A DNA stretch of 64,000 nucleotides from Melanopsichium pennsylvanicum (taxonomy: Eukaryota > Basidiomycota > Ustilaginomycetes > Ustilaginales): contig OAPG01000003.1 of NCBI GenBank assembly GCA_900208305.1, positions 682,001-746,000 of the forward strand, in the 5' to 3' direction. The notes beneath the pieces were generated by a model. It saw only the letters and a program-made list of their open reading frames with translations. It was not told where the DNA came from and made no database searches. Shown here piece by piece: positions 18,885 through 29,095 of the stretch; position 1 is the stretch's first letter; every line of letters starts with the position of its first letter. A program made the translations under genes and the position numbers.

Positions 18885-19784
18885 ATGCAGTCGGCCATTC
18901 AATCGGTCACTCACAACCTCCCCGTCTTCATCCAGAAGCCCGCTATCGCTCTCATCGGCCAAGAATGTTATACGACTCTTATCTACAATGTCGATCTCAG
19001 TTCCACCCACTGCGTGAAGTATGCCATCTCTAAAGCGCTCGGTCTGGGTATTGTGGTGTTTGGGAGTATCATGAAGGTGCCTCAGATCCTCAATATTGTC
19101 AATGGTCGTAGTGCAAGAGGCATCTCTCTTTCGATGTATACGCTGGAAGTGTTGGCGTACACCATCTCGCTGGCCTATGCGGTGAGGTCGAGGTTACCAT
19201 TTTCGACATATGGAGAGAACCTCAGCTTGACTTTGCAGAACATGATTATCTTGCTGCTCGTCATTGCGTACACGGCTGATAGCAAGACTGGTCGTGTCGA
19301 TCCTGCTGCCCACTCGACAAGGATCACCGTGGCGGCAGCACTCATGGCGATCGGCTCGCTCGCATTAGCCACCCCATCGGTTATCCCTGCTTCGACCCTA
19401 ACCTTCCTTCAAGCACTCACTATTCCCATTTCTCTTGCCAGTAAGGTACCCCAAATGGCAGAGCTGTACAAAGATAAGAGCCGCGGTCAGCTCAGTAGCA
19501 TCGTTGTTTTCGCACAACTACTCGGTACCATTGCAAGGGTGTTTACCACCATGACAGAGACAGACGACAAGCTGTTGCTGTACGGATTCGGATTGGCAAC
19601 GCTATTCAACGCTGCCATCGCCGCTCAAGTAGTGTACTACTGGAATGGTGACAGGGCGCTGGAAGAACAGAAAAAAAGAGATGGTGAGAAGATCGGAGGT
19701 GGTGGTGTTGCACCCAGTTTCGAGCCTTTTACTGTCAGCACACATGGACCCGGCAAGGGTCGTGGAGCTAGAAAGCTCGATTAG
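18885..19784 (+). CDS. MPDU1-like PQ-loop protein (dolichol-phosphate-mannose utilisation)
   Basis: Single exon, 299 residues from the ATG at 18885. Two PQ-loop motifs are clear, VPQILNIVNGRSARGIS near residue 65 and KVPQMAELYKDKSRGQLS near residue 185, each followed by a helix. About seven hydrophobic segments are present overall, as in the MPDU1/Lec35 branch of the PQ-loop family. Human MPDU1 is needed for use of dolichol-phosphate-mannose and -glucose in N-glycan and GPI assembly at the ER. The N-terminal segment ECYTTLIYNVDLSSTHCVKYAISKALG precedes the first helix as in MPDU1. The molecular activity (flipping or chaperoning) is unresolved for the family. The C-terminal 50 residues are basic and polar. 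The assignment to MPDU1 rather than cystinosin-type PQ proteins rests on length and layout. Confidence 0.85.
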   Translation: MQSAIQSVTHNLPVFIQKPAIALIGQECYTTLIYNVDLSSTHCVKYAISKALGLGIVVFGSIMKVPQILNIVNGRSARGISLSMYTLEVLAYTISLAYAVRSRLPFSTYGENLSLTLQNMIILLLVIAYTADSKTGRVDPAAHSTRITVAAALMAIGSLALATPSVIPASTLTFLQALTIPISLASKVPQMAELYKDKSRGQLSSIVVFAQLLGTIARVFTTMTETDDKLLLYGFGLATLFNAAIAAQVVYYWNGDRALEEQKKRDGEKIGGGGVAPSFEPFTVSTHGPGKGRGARKLD

Positions 19785-20251
19785 ACACTCTGCGCCAGTA
19801 CCACCTATCAACCCTGTACCTTCATTTGTTTCATGGAAACGTGACGGCTTCTCGTTTTAGAATTAAATTGCAAAGGCCAGTGGCTGTGAACGCTGGAGTA
19901 GAAGAGTGATGAAAAGAGTGCTACGAGGATGGTGAGATTGCAGCTGGGTGAAAGGACGCGTCCAAGGTGTTGGTCTCGAAGCAGGCTGCTGGTTCTGAGG
20001 TTGTGCGTGTTGACTTTGGCGTGTTGATTCGTGCCAATTTGTCAAATTAGGCTGTGTTTAGTGTGCATAACTACTGCCAAACTCCACACCAAACAGAATA
20101 CTGTACCATTTCCGCCTCGATTTTTCATCATCACCTACACATCCCCGTCCCCTTTCATCATCATCGTCTTCTTCATTACCACCACCACAACGCTTTAAAG
20201 TCAAACCATCCCGCTAAAGCAAGATTCCCAGATAGAGACGAGGCGCGAGCG
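19785..20251. other. Intergenic region
   Basis: About 470 bases, including the 3' flank of the MPDU1-like gene and a CA/CT-rich leader (about 20100-20210) before the nuclease gene. The frame of the nuclease stays open through this leader from a GTG at 20054, but no ATG occurs before 20252. Confidence 0.4.
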
Positions 20252-21304
20252 ATGATATCTCTTTGCCCAACTCCGGTAAGGTCAGATCCAAAACCGTCCA
20301 CATCTACTCATAGCTATCTCCCATCCTCTTCCTCTATCAATGCAACTGAATCGGCCCAGCACCTCATAGACAAAATGATAACCACATCTCAACTCATTTC
20401 ACCATCCGCTTCGTCTTCTCCGAGAAAAATCACTGTCTGGTCAGTCGTCGAACAATCCTCCGATGTCCTCTCCACAGTCCTCTCGAATCCCGTTGGTGCC
20501 GCCATTACCGGCATCTCCACAACCTCTCTCTGTGCCATCCTATGGTGGCGCTATTTTCGAAGAATCCCTACAGCCGAGTACGTCACACCAGCAGTGCTAC
20601 GGTATCGGAAGGCGCTCATAGGTCGAGTAGTCACTGTAGGCGACGCAGACGGGTTTAGATTTCACCACACTCCCGGTCCACCAATTCTCCGCGACTGGCT
20701 CTATCCTTGGCCACCTCGAACCACAAAGAAAGGGGCAGGCAGGACGAAGCTCGTAAGAGAGACGATCAGTGTCCGAATTGCCGGTGTTGATGCTCCCGAA
20801 AGTGCTCATTTCGGCAAACCAGCCCAACCTTTTTCCAAAGAGGCAAAAGAATTTCTTATCAGAATGGTCCAATCACCGTCCTCTCCCGACAATCTCACCC
20901 CACCCAAGAAGAGCTTTTTCGGCTCAAACAATGTCACTACATCACCAAGCTCCACATTGGGCAGTGATATTTCAAGAAAATTGGTCTGGCTCTACCCTTC
21001 CCATATCGATCAGTACAAACGGCTGGTCGCAACACCCTATGTGTGGGAACCGCCATATATCCTTGGAAAGACAAACGTGTCTTTGGCAATGGTGAAAGCA
21101 GGACTCGCAACAGTATACAGGGCGGCAGGCGCGGAGTACGGCCAAGCTACTTGGTGGGCCAAAGTGTGGCGCAAGAGTACCTCTGGATTGAATGCGTTGG
21201 AGAGGGCAGAGGCAAAAGCGAAAAGGGGCAAGGTGGGCATGTGGAAACTTGGCAAAAAGTTCGAGTCTCCCGAAGATTACAAGCGTCGAACCAAGGGTGA
21301 TTGA
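20252..21304 (+). CDS. LCL3: Lcl3-like membrane-anchored staphylococcal nuclease homologue
   Basis: Single exon; 350 residues from the ATG at 20252, or 309 from the ATG at 20375. A serine/threonine-rich N terminus precedes one transmembrane helix (VGAAITGISTTSLCAILWW) followed by YFRRIPTAEYVTP, the usual Lcl3 entry to the nuclease domain. The domain begins GRVVTVGDADGFRFHHTPG. Catalytic positions of the staphylococcal nuclease fold are present: Arg and Glu in VRIAGVDAPESAHFGKPAQP and the second Arg in QYKRLVATP. It closes with LATVYRAAGAEYG, then WKLGKKFESPEDYKRR. Yeast Lcl3 is a mitochondrial endonuclease. There is a serine-rich insertion inside the domain (about 20880-20970). Membrane location and nuclease fold are well supported; the substrate is not. 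Confidence 0.88.
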   Translation: MISLCPTPVRSDPKPSTSTHSYLPSSSSINATESAQHLIDKMITTSQLISPSASSSPRKITVWSVVEQSSDVLSTVLSNPVGAAITGISTTSLCAILWWRYFRRIPTAEYVTPAVLRYRKALIGRVVTVGDADGFRFHHTPGPPILRDWLYPWPPRTTKKGAGRTKLVRETISVRIAGVDAPESAHFGKPAQPFSKEAKEFLIRMVQSPSSPDNLTPPKKSFFGSNNVTTSPSSTLGSDISRKLVWLYPSHIDQYKRLVATPYVWEPPYILGKTNVSLAMVKAGLATVYRAAGAEYGQATWWAKVWRKSTSGLNALERAEAKAKRGKVGMWKLGKKFESPEDYKRRTKGD

Positions 21305-21538
21305 TACTGTTCTAGACGTTGAACGATCCTCAGCACAGCCGACCCGCACCGGGATTCTGTGAGACAACTTCTCATGATCTTGACGAACGCTATGAGAACA
21401 CACTAATCTCCCCTATTCAGGTGGAGCAGATGATACCCAAACTCAAACATAAACGCTTCAGTCACGAACTCCATGATACATTTGATGAATGCATTCCATG
21501 TTAACTAACGGCCACGACTCGCATCGCTACTTTTGACG

Positions 21539-22828
21539 TCACGCCCACTGTAGCGTCTTTCCCTGAACACTGCTCTCTCGAATCAGCTTGATCAATTTGA
21601 CCGCATTCAGCGTCCTCTCGACTCCGACCAAGCTCACCTGCCTCAGCGCCTCAGCTGGACTTTTGCCTTGCTTCTCCGCCTCCAGCCCAGCATTGATGGC
21701 ATTGGCTACATTCGCAAACAGATCGATATACCTTCCTGGCAGAGTGGGGATGTTGGCCACGCTCAATTTGGGCTGAGTTGGTGTGGCTCCTCCAGTCGCT
21801 GGGATGGCCAGATCTTCGTCACTCCTCACCATCGTCGTCAGCCTTCCAAGCCTGACTGTGTCGGGGTCGGAAGTGTCGCTGTAGACTCCAAACTCTTCAG
21901 GATGGCTAGATGGTGTCCAGCCTGCCTTGAGCTGGTCCTCTTGAGGATCGGTTCCGCGCTTCTCATAAGCTCCACGGGTTCCTTCTATGCGGAACCGGGG
22001 CTGTTCGGCATCCACATGCGAGCTTAGGCAGGTGGCACCGAGCGAGACGCGGAGGCCACCGATCCTGCTCCCTGCCGCAGGAGAGGAGGGAGGCAGTGGC
22101 GCGCTGGAAGGGTAGTTCAAGATTGCCAACCAGTCATCATCCACAGCGTTGGGACCCTGGTTACGCTGGTTCCTCACGAAGCCGGTAACGCTCTCCGGTG
22201 GACCGAAGAGGAACAAAGCCTGGTCAATCAGATGACTTCCCAAATCCCAAAGCATACCTCCACCTTGAGTATCGGGGTCGACCTCCTCCCTCCATCCGCC
22301 CTTGGCGTAGGGTCTGAACCTGTCGAACCTCGATTCAAAGTATGTAGGCACGCCCAAAGCAGAAGGCTCCGTTCCTTGATCCGAAAGCAAGCTCTGGATG
22401 GTCAAGAAGTCTCCATCGAATCTCCTGTTCTGGTAAACAGCGCAAAGCTTGCCGGACTTCTCCTGCAAATCGATGAGAGCTTGCACGTCAGAGGAGTTGG
22501 TTGCGACAGGTTTCTCGACGAGCACGTTAAAGCCCGATTCGAGCGCACGTTTGGCGAAAGGATAGTGGGTGTCGTTAGTTGTGGTAACAATGATAAGGCC
22601 ACCTTTGGGAAGCGTGGTGAGAACAGAGTCAAAATCAGGGATGACGGTCAGGTTGGGGTAGAGTTTAGAGGCATCGGGAGAGGAAGAGTTGGAGGCCGTT
22701 CGAGGGCGTTGTTGGATCGAGTGAAGGGTGAAAAGTTGAGGCAAGGCAGTGATGAAAGGAATGTGAAAGGTTCGTGCTGAATTGCCGAAACCGACGATGC
22801 AGACTGGGATTGGAGATAGTGCTGACAT
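21539..22828 (-). CDS. Gfo/Idh/MocA family NAD(P)-dependent oxidoreductase
   Basis: Single exon of 429 residues from the ATG at 22828. The N-terminal Rossmann fold begins PVCIVGFGNSARTFHIPF, a GxGxxA nucleotide-binding loop. The strand with FNVLVEKPVATNSSD gives the family EKP signature, whose lysine is a conserved catalytic position. The second domain starts with YQNRRFDGDFLTIQSLL and includes GGGMLWDLGSHLIDQALFLFG, with the conserved aspartate and histidine. Such enzymes oxidise or reduce sugars and related alcohols, and the fungal group with this start is close to yeast YMR315W/NADPH-linked oxidoreductases or D-xylose/galactose dehydrogenases. The exact substrate is unknown. The 3' end has the typical VERTLNAVKLIKLIRESS helix. 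Family call firm. Confidence 0.9.
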   Translation of the reverse strand: MSALSPIPVCIVGFGNSARTFHIPFITALPQLFTLHSIQQRPRTASNSSSPDASKLYPNLTVIPDFDSVLTTLPKGGLIIVTTTNDTHYPFAKRALESGFNVLVEKPVATNSSDVQALIDLQEKSGKLCAVYQNRRFDGDFLTIQSLLSDQGTEPSALGVPTYFESRFDRFRPYAKGGWREEVDPDTQGGGMLWDLGSHLIDQALFLFGPPESVTGFVRNQRNQGPNAVDDDWLAILNYPSSAPLPPSSPAAGSRIGGLRVSLGATCLSSHVDAEQPRFRIEGTRGAYEKRGTDPQEDQLKAGWTPSSHPEEFGVYSDTSDPDTVRLGRLTTMVRSDEDLAIPATGGATPTQPKLSVANIPTLPGRYIDLFANVANAINAGLEAEKQGKSPAEALRQVSLVGVERTLNAVKLIKLIRESSVQGKTLQWA

Positions 22829-23497
22829 GCTTCGCTGGATATGTTTTCGGATAGTGATGAGAATATGGGCAGTATGTGGTGCAAGGTGAATGAAGGTTGG
22901 CAGACAAGAAGAAGTGAGTGGCAACATATATGTATTGCTAAGACTGAGCCCTCGACCGCACATACCATTCTGCACTTACGCACACTCCACATCATCGGAA
23001 CGGCGTAGCTGCGAATATCGACTGAGAGGGAAAAAAATTAGCTCTCGTTTCATTTGTTTGACTGGCTTTCTTCCAGGATTGAGAAATTGATACGAACACG
23101 ACCAAAGAGCGACCTAATGCGGCTGTATTACACCGCCAAGACTCCAAATCTGTGAAGAAGTTCGCGGTAATGCATCTGATGATCAACTCTCCGTAGCCGT
23201 GCAGCCCGTCTCCCGACAGCCACCAACATAGTTGAACTGTCCCCCACTTTATTAGTGCTGAGCATGTGGTCTGGCAAAATGTCCACGCCCATATTAACGC
23301 AATAAGATTTGAACCCAGACCGTGGCAGAGTCAAAATAATTCGACTGAGCCTTGAGTAACTTCTGGAAAAGTGAGCCTGTAGATCGTCAGCATGCATTCC
23401 TTACGAACTTACGTGAATCTGTTGAACAAAACAATGAGGAAAGTAGCAAAAGGGGGAAGTTCAAATCACAAAAGAGAAGGGCAAGAAAAAAACGAAA
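22829..23497. other. Intergenic region upstream of the oxidoreductase, up to the 5S gene
   Basis: About 670 bases. It contains the oxidoreductase promoter and ends with A-rich DNA that reads as T runs downstream of the minus-strand 5S rRNA gene. No protein gene seen. Confidence 0.4.
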
Positions 23498-23615
23498 AAC
23501 TGCAGCACCTAGGATTCCCGCGTGGTCCCCCACCGCAGTACTGACTAGGCGATATCTTGCTTAACTTCGCAGATCGGACGGGATGCGGTGCTTTCAAGAT
23601 TCTATGGCCGCAGAT
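23498..23615 (-). rRNA. 5S ribosomal RNA (dispersed copy)
   Basis: Minus-strand sequence matches the fungal 5S pattern over its whole length of about 118 bases: GGCCATAGAATCTTGAAAGC, then CACCGCATCCCGTCCGATCT, GCGAAGTTAAGC (the universally conserved loop), CAGTACTGCGGTGGGGGACC and ACGCGGGAATCC. The ends, CTGC and GCAG, can pair to close helix I. A run of five T then seven T follows directly, as expected for polymerase III. Several positions differ from the basidiomycete 5S I would expect from memory (for example in the AAGATATCGCCTAG part of the internal control region), so it may be a variant or weakly active copy. Dispersed single 5S genes are normal in many filamentous fungi. Confidence 0.85.
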
Positions 23616-23751
23616 ATTATGTTGAGACTTATAGCCAATTATATATCATGAATCTTTAGTTTCATGCTGTGTCATTGTAGGTCGCACTCCATGCATACGA
23701 CGATCATGCTCTCGAACAAATGTACACGATATCTGATTTCCGTCATCTCGA

Positions 23752-26310
23752 TCAAGCGTATAGAGGCTCTACATGACGATCGTTGCCCCAAGGCTGCGGG
23801 GTGTCCGAGAGCCCAAAATTCCATGTACCACCGGCAATCAGGTCCTTCCACGTTAGCTTTGGTCTCTGTACTTCTCTCCCGTTAACCGTGAGATTGGCCA
23901 CATATACATGCTTGTCATCCGCACCTGGCGCTTCGATCCTCAACTTCGAACCCTTCTCTCGCTCAGACCTTGGTGGGATGTCAATCTCGATCGTCTCGAA
24001 GAAGGGACTAGAGACGACATACCCGCCGGACACCGGATTGACCGGGTAGATGCCCATGGAGCTGAAAATATACCATGAACTTTGCTGCCCACAATCTTCG
24101 TTGCCCGCGTATCCATCTGGTTGATCACTGAATCCTTCGTACGAGATGTCCCTGATCAGCCTCTGAGTCTTGCTAGCTTCGCCCAAGAGCGAGTAGAGGT
24201 AGGGAATATGATGCGAAGGCTCGTTGGATTGGTCGTTGTGGCCCTCTTCAAAGTGTCGGTCCAGCAGAGCAACCAGCTTCTCTCGGCCTCCGACGAGTTG
24301 TGCCAAGCCAGGAACGTCTTGAACCACGTCGAAAGAGTAGTCGAAGCTATTTCCTTCAGTGAAGCCTTCCTGACGGCCACGTGGGTTCGGAAGAGGCTGG
24401 GTGAGGAAGGTGCCATTTTTGAGTCTGGCTGCCATGAGGCCTTTTTCGTGGTCAAAGACATGCCTATAGTTCTTGCTACGGTTGCTGAAGAACTCAGCAT
24501 CACCTTCTTTACCCAACAGCTTTGCAAGCACAGCGATCGCATGATCGTCATATGCATAGTCAAGAGTTCTACTGGTCGACTCTGCCCATCCATCTAATGG
24601 CACATATCCTGAGCTGTTGTACCACGTCAATCCAGCCCTGACCTCGAGCGGTGTATACTCTTCCCGATCTTCATACCTCAGCTCATCATCTCTTTCCGGT
24701 GGCACCGTCCCATCCTTCTTGACCGCTTCCCACGCCTTTTCAATATCAAATCCTTTTACCCCCTTGACTACCGCTTCGGCAATCAACGAGTCGGCGTGAG
24801 TGGAAATCATGATGTTTGTCTCGGTGAACGTGGACCACATCGGCAGGAAGCCCGATTCGTCATATATATCGAGCAGGGATCGAACCATGTCCACTACACG
24901 TTGAGGCTCGAGAAGAATGAGAAGATTCCATTGGGCTCGGTAGATGTCCCAGATGCTCCACGACTGGTAGCGCTGCGCGCCGGATCCTACCTTATGCACG
25001 GAATCGGTGTAGCCCGAGTAGTAGTGATACGAGTGTTTGTCCTCGCTGCCGTGGCGAAGGATACTGGCGGTGTGATTGAGAGGGATCGGTTCGGCATGTT
25101 CTGCGGGATACTGTGAAGCATGAAAGATGCCGGTATAGAGAATACGCTTTTGTTCTTCGGTTCCGCCTGTGACCTTAATACGCTCGGTCTTGCTTCTCCA
25201 TGCCTCGATAAGTTCATCAACGACCCCTTCCACAGAAGTGCCATCAGGCATCTCCACGTCGAGATTGTAGCGAGCTTGTTCCTCAGAGATGAGGCTCAAC
25301 CCTATCCGGACTCGCACTTTTGTGGTTTCAGCTGGAAACTGGACGAAAGCGTAGGCTCCGAGCTCGTTCCATCTCGCACGCTCGTCAGGGTGAAGTGCGA
25401 CGCCAGTAGCGTTTGTATGCGCCGTGCCCACTCCGTCATTTGGAAACCCAGCTTCCCACTCATCAGACGAGGCGCTGCGCTGATACTCAAAGCGGTAGAC
25501 AAAGTATCCTTTGAAACCAGGAGCTTCATGCGGACCAAGTCGATAGTCCATCCTCTCCGTGTTGTACCCTGACACCTCGCCTCTTTCGACGTTGATGTGA
25601 ACGGATCCACGCCATTGCTCCCGTGAGGCCTGAATACCAATGTATGGTCCACGTTCATCGCCGTCATTCTTGGATGAAGCGTACGTATATTGAACTATAG
25701 CAGCTCTACTCTTTCCGACCAACTCTGCAAAGATGTCCTGACTGTCATTCCCCATCTTTGCAGCGTACTTGAACGGAGAAACGAACTCCTGCGACCTCTC
25801 ATACTTGTGTCCTCTCTCATGCTGTCTAAGTTTCACCTCACCTCGCCCGCCAAAGATCGTAGCAAAGCCGTAGTCACCCATCCAGATGGCAGGCTGACGG
25901 CTGGCCAGAAAGCCGATGTTGACAGTGTCGTTGTCGTGGTATGCGCATCCAGACACAAGATTCTCGCGGGTCATGGGGACCGTGCGAACTCCAGCGAAGG
26001 GCAGTGCGACTGACGGAACCATGCCACCATATTCGGAAGGGTCGGGGCCATTGGTCCCTATGCGTGGGTCGACCCATTGTAAAGTGCCGACACGGGAGCT
26101 GTAGCGTGTCGCCTCGACTTGAGACACTGCGTGATTCGCATCAGAGCAGAAGGGATAGCATTGCGGCAGCGTAAAAGCATCTTCTGCGGGCGCGATGGCT
26201 GTGATGTCTGCGGAGAAAGGTGCCTGCCTGTCACTGATCAGGGAGCATTGGGATGCCACCAATATACCAGCGAGCAAATTGAGTGGCCTACAGCTTTTTA
26301 CGGGCTGCAT
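23752..26310 (-). CDS. Secreted GH92 alpha-1,2-mannosidase
   Basis: Single exon, 852 residues from the ATG at 26310. The signal peptide is formed by CRPLNLLAGILVASQ, about residues 7-21. The GH92 domain then starts at WVDPRIGTNGPDPSEYGGMV, continues with FLASRQPAIWMGDYG, SGYTDSVHKVGSGAQRYQSW plus SIWDIYRAQWNL, and the catalytic-region motif GNEDCGQQSSWYIFSSMGIY then PVNP. GH92 enzymes are calcium-dependent exo-alpha-mannosidases that trim mannose from glycans, acting here outside the cell or in the secretory path. The length is normal for the family. The open frame extends 41 codons further upstream, but without an ATG that would improve the signal peptide. Its neighbour on the 5' side (26648) is divergent, 337 bases away. 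Confidence 0.92.
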   Translation of the reverse strand: MQPVKSCRPLNLLAGILVASQCSLISDRQAPFSADITAIAPAEDAFTLPQCYPFCSDANHAVSQVEATRYSSRVGTLQWVDPRIGTNGPDPSEYGGMVPSVALPFAGVRTVPMTRENLVSGCAYHDNDTVNIGFLASRQPAIWMGDYGFATIFGGRGEVKLRQHERGHKYERSQEFVSPFKYAAKMGNDSQDIFAELVGKSRAAIVQYTYASSKNDGDERGPYIGIQASREQWRGSVHINVERGEVSGYNTERMDYRLGPHEAPGFKGYFVYRFEYQRSASSDEWEAGFPNDGVGTAHTNATGVALHPDERARWNELGAYAFVQFPAETTKVRVRIGLSLISEEQARYNLDVEMPDGTSVEGVVDELIEAWRSKTERIKVTGGTEEQKRILYTGIFHASQYPAEHAEPIPLNHTASILRHGSEDKHSYHYYSGYTDSVHKVGSGAQRYQSWSIWDIYRAQWNLLILLEPQRVVDMVRSLLDIYDESGFLPMWSTFTETNIMISTHADSLIAEAVVKGVKGFDIEKAWEAVKKDGTVPPERDDELRYEDREEYTPLEVRAGLTWYNSSGYVPLDGWAESTSRTLDYAYDDHAIAVLAKLLGKEGDAEFFSNRSKNYRHVFDHEKGLMAARLKNGTFLTQPLPNPRGRQEGFTEGNSFDYSFDVVQDVPGLAQLVGGREKLVALLDRHFEEGHNDQSNEPSHHIPYLYSLLGEASKTQRLIRDISYEGFSDQPDGYAGNEDCGQQSSWYIFSSMGIYPVNPVSGGYVVSSPFFETIEIDIPPRSEREKGSKLRIEAPGADDKHVYVANLTVNGREVQRPKLTWKDLIAGGTWNFGLSDTPQPWGNDRHVEPLYA

Positions 26311-26647
26311 GGTCGCGATGCTGGTTGATGGAACGGCGCTGTATACCAAAGAGGACCGGGCTGAGTAGCATCTAGGATGATGGCCACAACGAACGCTGAC
26401 GATCGTGGTTTCAAGGGTCCACACTTTCTTCAACTCTTTGCTGATCCCGAGAAGGGTCTGTGCAATCTAGCGCGCCTTATTTCTCGACAAGATTTTTTGC
26501 ACAAAAGGTGGATGCTTGCTCGACTCTATCTAACAATGTCGTCTCGGTCACCAAGACAGCAAAAATTTGCTCCTTCAGTCAAAACTTACGCAGTAGCGAT
26601 CTGTCAAGGGCATCAGCAGCGGGATTGGGCGGGATTGAGTTGCTATC
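26311..26647. promoter_or_regulatory. Divergent promoter region
   Basis: 337 bases between the outward-facing GH92 and DUF1275 genes. No distinct element recognised. Confidence 0.35.
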
Positions 26648-27667
26648 ATGTCATCTCCTGCTGGATACGGAGAGAATGGAGACCACGGTCATGCGGATAT
26701 AACGCAAAACGAACGGTCGCCGTTGTTACCGCATAGTATTCGTCGCTCAAAAGATGGATCGATATCGACCTCAGTTGTGGCAAAATACACCACCTTTCTC
26801 AAAGAACATGCATTTTCACCACTACCGACTTTCGACTCGGGCGATGATCTGCCACCCGCTTGCGTCCCACCCTTGCTCCTACAGTGCATCATCACAGGCC
26901 TTGCCGATGCATGTACCTTCACCCTCACCCGCACTTGGATTGGCTTCATGACGGGTAATATGGTCCAAATGGTGATCAACACTTTCGACCTCACCCTTCC
27001 CTCCTCGTCCAACACCGACGGTAGCACGTACCAAGTGCGCAAGAAACTCGAGTCGAACATTGCTAGTCTTCTTGGCTTTGTTATCGGATGCCAGATCACG
27101 TCCAACATCGTCAAACGGCTTTCGACTGACCGCACGAAGAGGCTCACCTTCGTTCTACTATCACTGTACCGGTCGCTAGCGACGTTATTCATCATCGTCG
27201 TTGGTGTCAGGAGCCAGGAATTCCGATTCAACGGCTCGCTTGGCTGGCTTGTGATCTCGATACTTGCAGCGAATTTAGGATGTCAATCGACATACTCTAC
27301 CAGCCTAGCTACACCTTTCTCGACAACGGTCGTGTTTACCGCAACATTGACGGCGGTATCGTCCGACCTACATCTTCCAATGCTGAATCTGACTGGTGCG
27401 AATCGCTTCAGGCTTCTCAGTATCTTTGGGTTGCTGGGCGGTGCAGCGGTCTCGCAGCTCATCTTAAAAGTGGCGACCAAAGCTTCGAAACAGGATAAGC
27501 ACGAAGCCGTGCAGCACGCGCTGATTGTACTAGCTGCCATGGAGGCATTGCTTGGCTTGAGCTGGTTTTTATGCGGGGTAGTAGAGAGCTGGGGGCGATA
27601 TAGATGTCGCTTTAGTAGTGAATTTCCTGGTCGCGTCGAAGACGATACACTTGGTGTTGAAACATAG
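26648..27667 (+). CDS. DUF1275 (YoaK-type) membrane protein
   Basis: Single exon of 339 residues from the ATG at 26648. After a polar N terminus of about 65 residues the family pattern begins: LLLQCIITGLADACTFTLTR followed by TWIGFMTGNMVQMVI, the signature of DUF1275 proteins. About six transmembrane helices follow, including LLGFVIGCQITSNI, WLVISILAANLGCQSTYS and a late ALIVLAAMEALLGLSWFL. Members are widespread in bacteria and fungi, probably transporters, but without proven substrate. A 16-base tandem duplication covers the stop codon (see repeat at 27655). The family call is secure, the function open. Confidence 0.85.
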   Translation: MSSPAGYGENGDHGHADITQNERSPLLPHSIRRSKDGSISTSVVAKYTTFLKEHAFSPLPTFDSGDDLPPACVPPLLLQCIITGLADACTFTLTRTWIGFMTGNMVQMVINTFDLTLPSSSNTDGSTYQVRKKLESNIASLLGFVIGCQITSNIVKRLSTDRTKRLTFVLLSLYRSLATLFIIVVGVRSQEFRFNGSLGWLVISILAANLGCQSTYSTSLATPFSTTVVFTATLTAVSSDLHLPMLNLTGANRFRLLSIFGLLGGAAVSQLILKVATKASKQDKHEAVQHALIVLAAMEALLGLSWFLCGVVESWGRYRCRFSSEFPGRVEDDTLGVET

Positions 27668-27686
27668 ATGTGTTGAAACATAGATG
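27655..27686. repeat. 16-base tandem duplication across the DUF1275 stop codon
   Basis: The unit TGTTGAAACATAGATG occurs twice back to back. The first copy contains the stop codon in use (TAG at 27665-27667), so the second copy would preserve the ending if the first were lost. Confidence 0.85.
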
Positions 27687-29095
27687 TATTGAGGCTCCAA
27701 ATACTTTAGATAGAAACACTGAATACACGTTTTGACTGCAACGGAGGCTGCCCTGCCGGGATACTGGATATGCAAGACTCCAAGAAAGACGGATTGTGTG
27801 AAATATGATCTGCAACTAGAGGAGAATACCGGCGGGACTTTGCCACGCTACACTTCTGTACTCGTTCTATGAGCAAGCCCGAAGCATGGCTTTGCTCCTG
27901 ACTGCCGTGAAGCTCAGGGCAGCTTGCTGTCATCATTGCGAACTATACGCGAGAAAGTGTATGGATTTCCGATTCAAGTCATGAATGGTGACAAGATCAC
28001 CGAGCGGCTGTTGCCCACCGTAGGCAGCATCCCCGCATTTGGTGGTGAATGTGCACTGTGAGAGGGCTGCACTCCGCATCAGAGCCGCACCAAGCCGAGC
28101 TGTAATCAATTCCTTCTTGATGCAGCGCCGGCATCGCTTCACACACTCTTGTGACTGAGCAATGTCGATCTGCTCCAGCTTACTTACTGTAGCATGTCCC
28201 GCTGTTGCTGATCGGCTAAGATTAAGAACGGCACAATCGACCTGTCTTGGTTTCTCCACGTCTTCGGGTGTGCCCCACATGCTTTGGTGCTTCCGTGCTC
28301 CATTCACTTCTTCTTCCTGCTAGCCGATCCTGCGTCCAGATTGGTCTCGCCTACCTGTGTACGGTATTGTTGACCGTCTTCGCAGACCACTTTGCCCCTG
28401 AACGACATCAAGCACGCTAATGTGCACCCTTTTTCGGCAATCTCGAGGTACTCTTTTATCCACGGGAGGCTTCTTTCCCCAGCATCAAAGGGTAGTTTGG
28501 AGTAGTCCTAGCTGGAACGAACATCGTCACCAGAGTTCTTTTGAGCATTTTAACAAAGAAATACAATCCCTCGCTCAACGGATTCCAAGCTGTCCCCGAG
28601 TTGATCGTCTGACCCTGGTCCTCAACGTCACACCGGCAATCTTTCTTCCACAGCTCATACCTCTCTGTGCTCGTGGCTTGACCTGAAAACTTTGCTGAAA
28701 TCGTCGTCTTAGCACAACTTTTGTGCACAAGCCTTCGCTGCCAAAGTGGCTAAGGGTAACAATGGTAAGCTGCTATCCTGCATAAAACGCAGGGCCCCGC
28801 ATGGCTACCAGAATTCTCTATAAAACTCCGTTGTTCTCTGGACATACTCCTGCTTGGCTCCCCCTTCTCAACTCCGCTCCTCCCCACAAACGATTCTACA
28901 GCTGCGCCTCTGGGATCGGTCCGTTTTCCTCCACTTTGACGATCAACCTGACAGTCCATCAATTCTCTCTTCTTAGCTTCAGCTTCTCCGTGAGCTCGAC
29001 ATCTTTGAAGAGGCCTACCATCCAATCGCTTACAAGGCCTGACGCAGATACAACTTGCAACGAAGCTTGGTTGTCACCCATTCGCTATCATCACA
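27668..29095. other. Long intergenic region
   Basis: About 1.4 kb upstream of the secreted epimerase gene. Open frames (for example 27933-28307 minus and 28801-29313 plus) lack family features. The last 250 bases are CT-rich as expected of a promoter and leader. No RNA gene found. Confidence 0.4.

Noticed and set aside
23300..23330. tRNA-like T-arm (GGGTTCAAATC on the minus strand)
   Set aside because: No matching acceptor stem, D arm or anticodon arm could be drawn around it.
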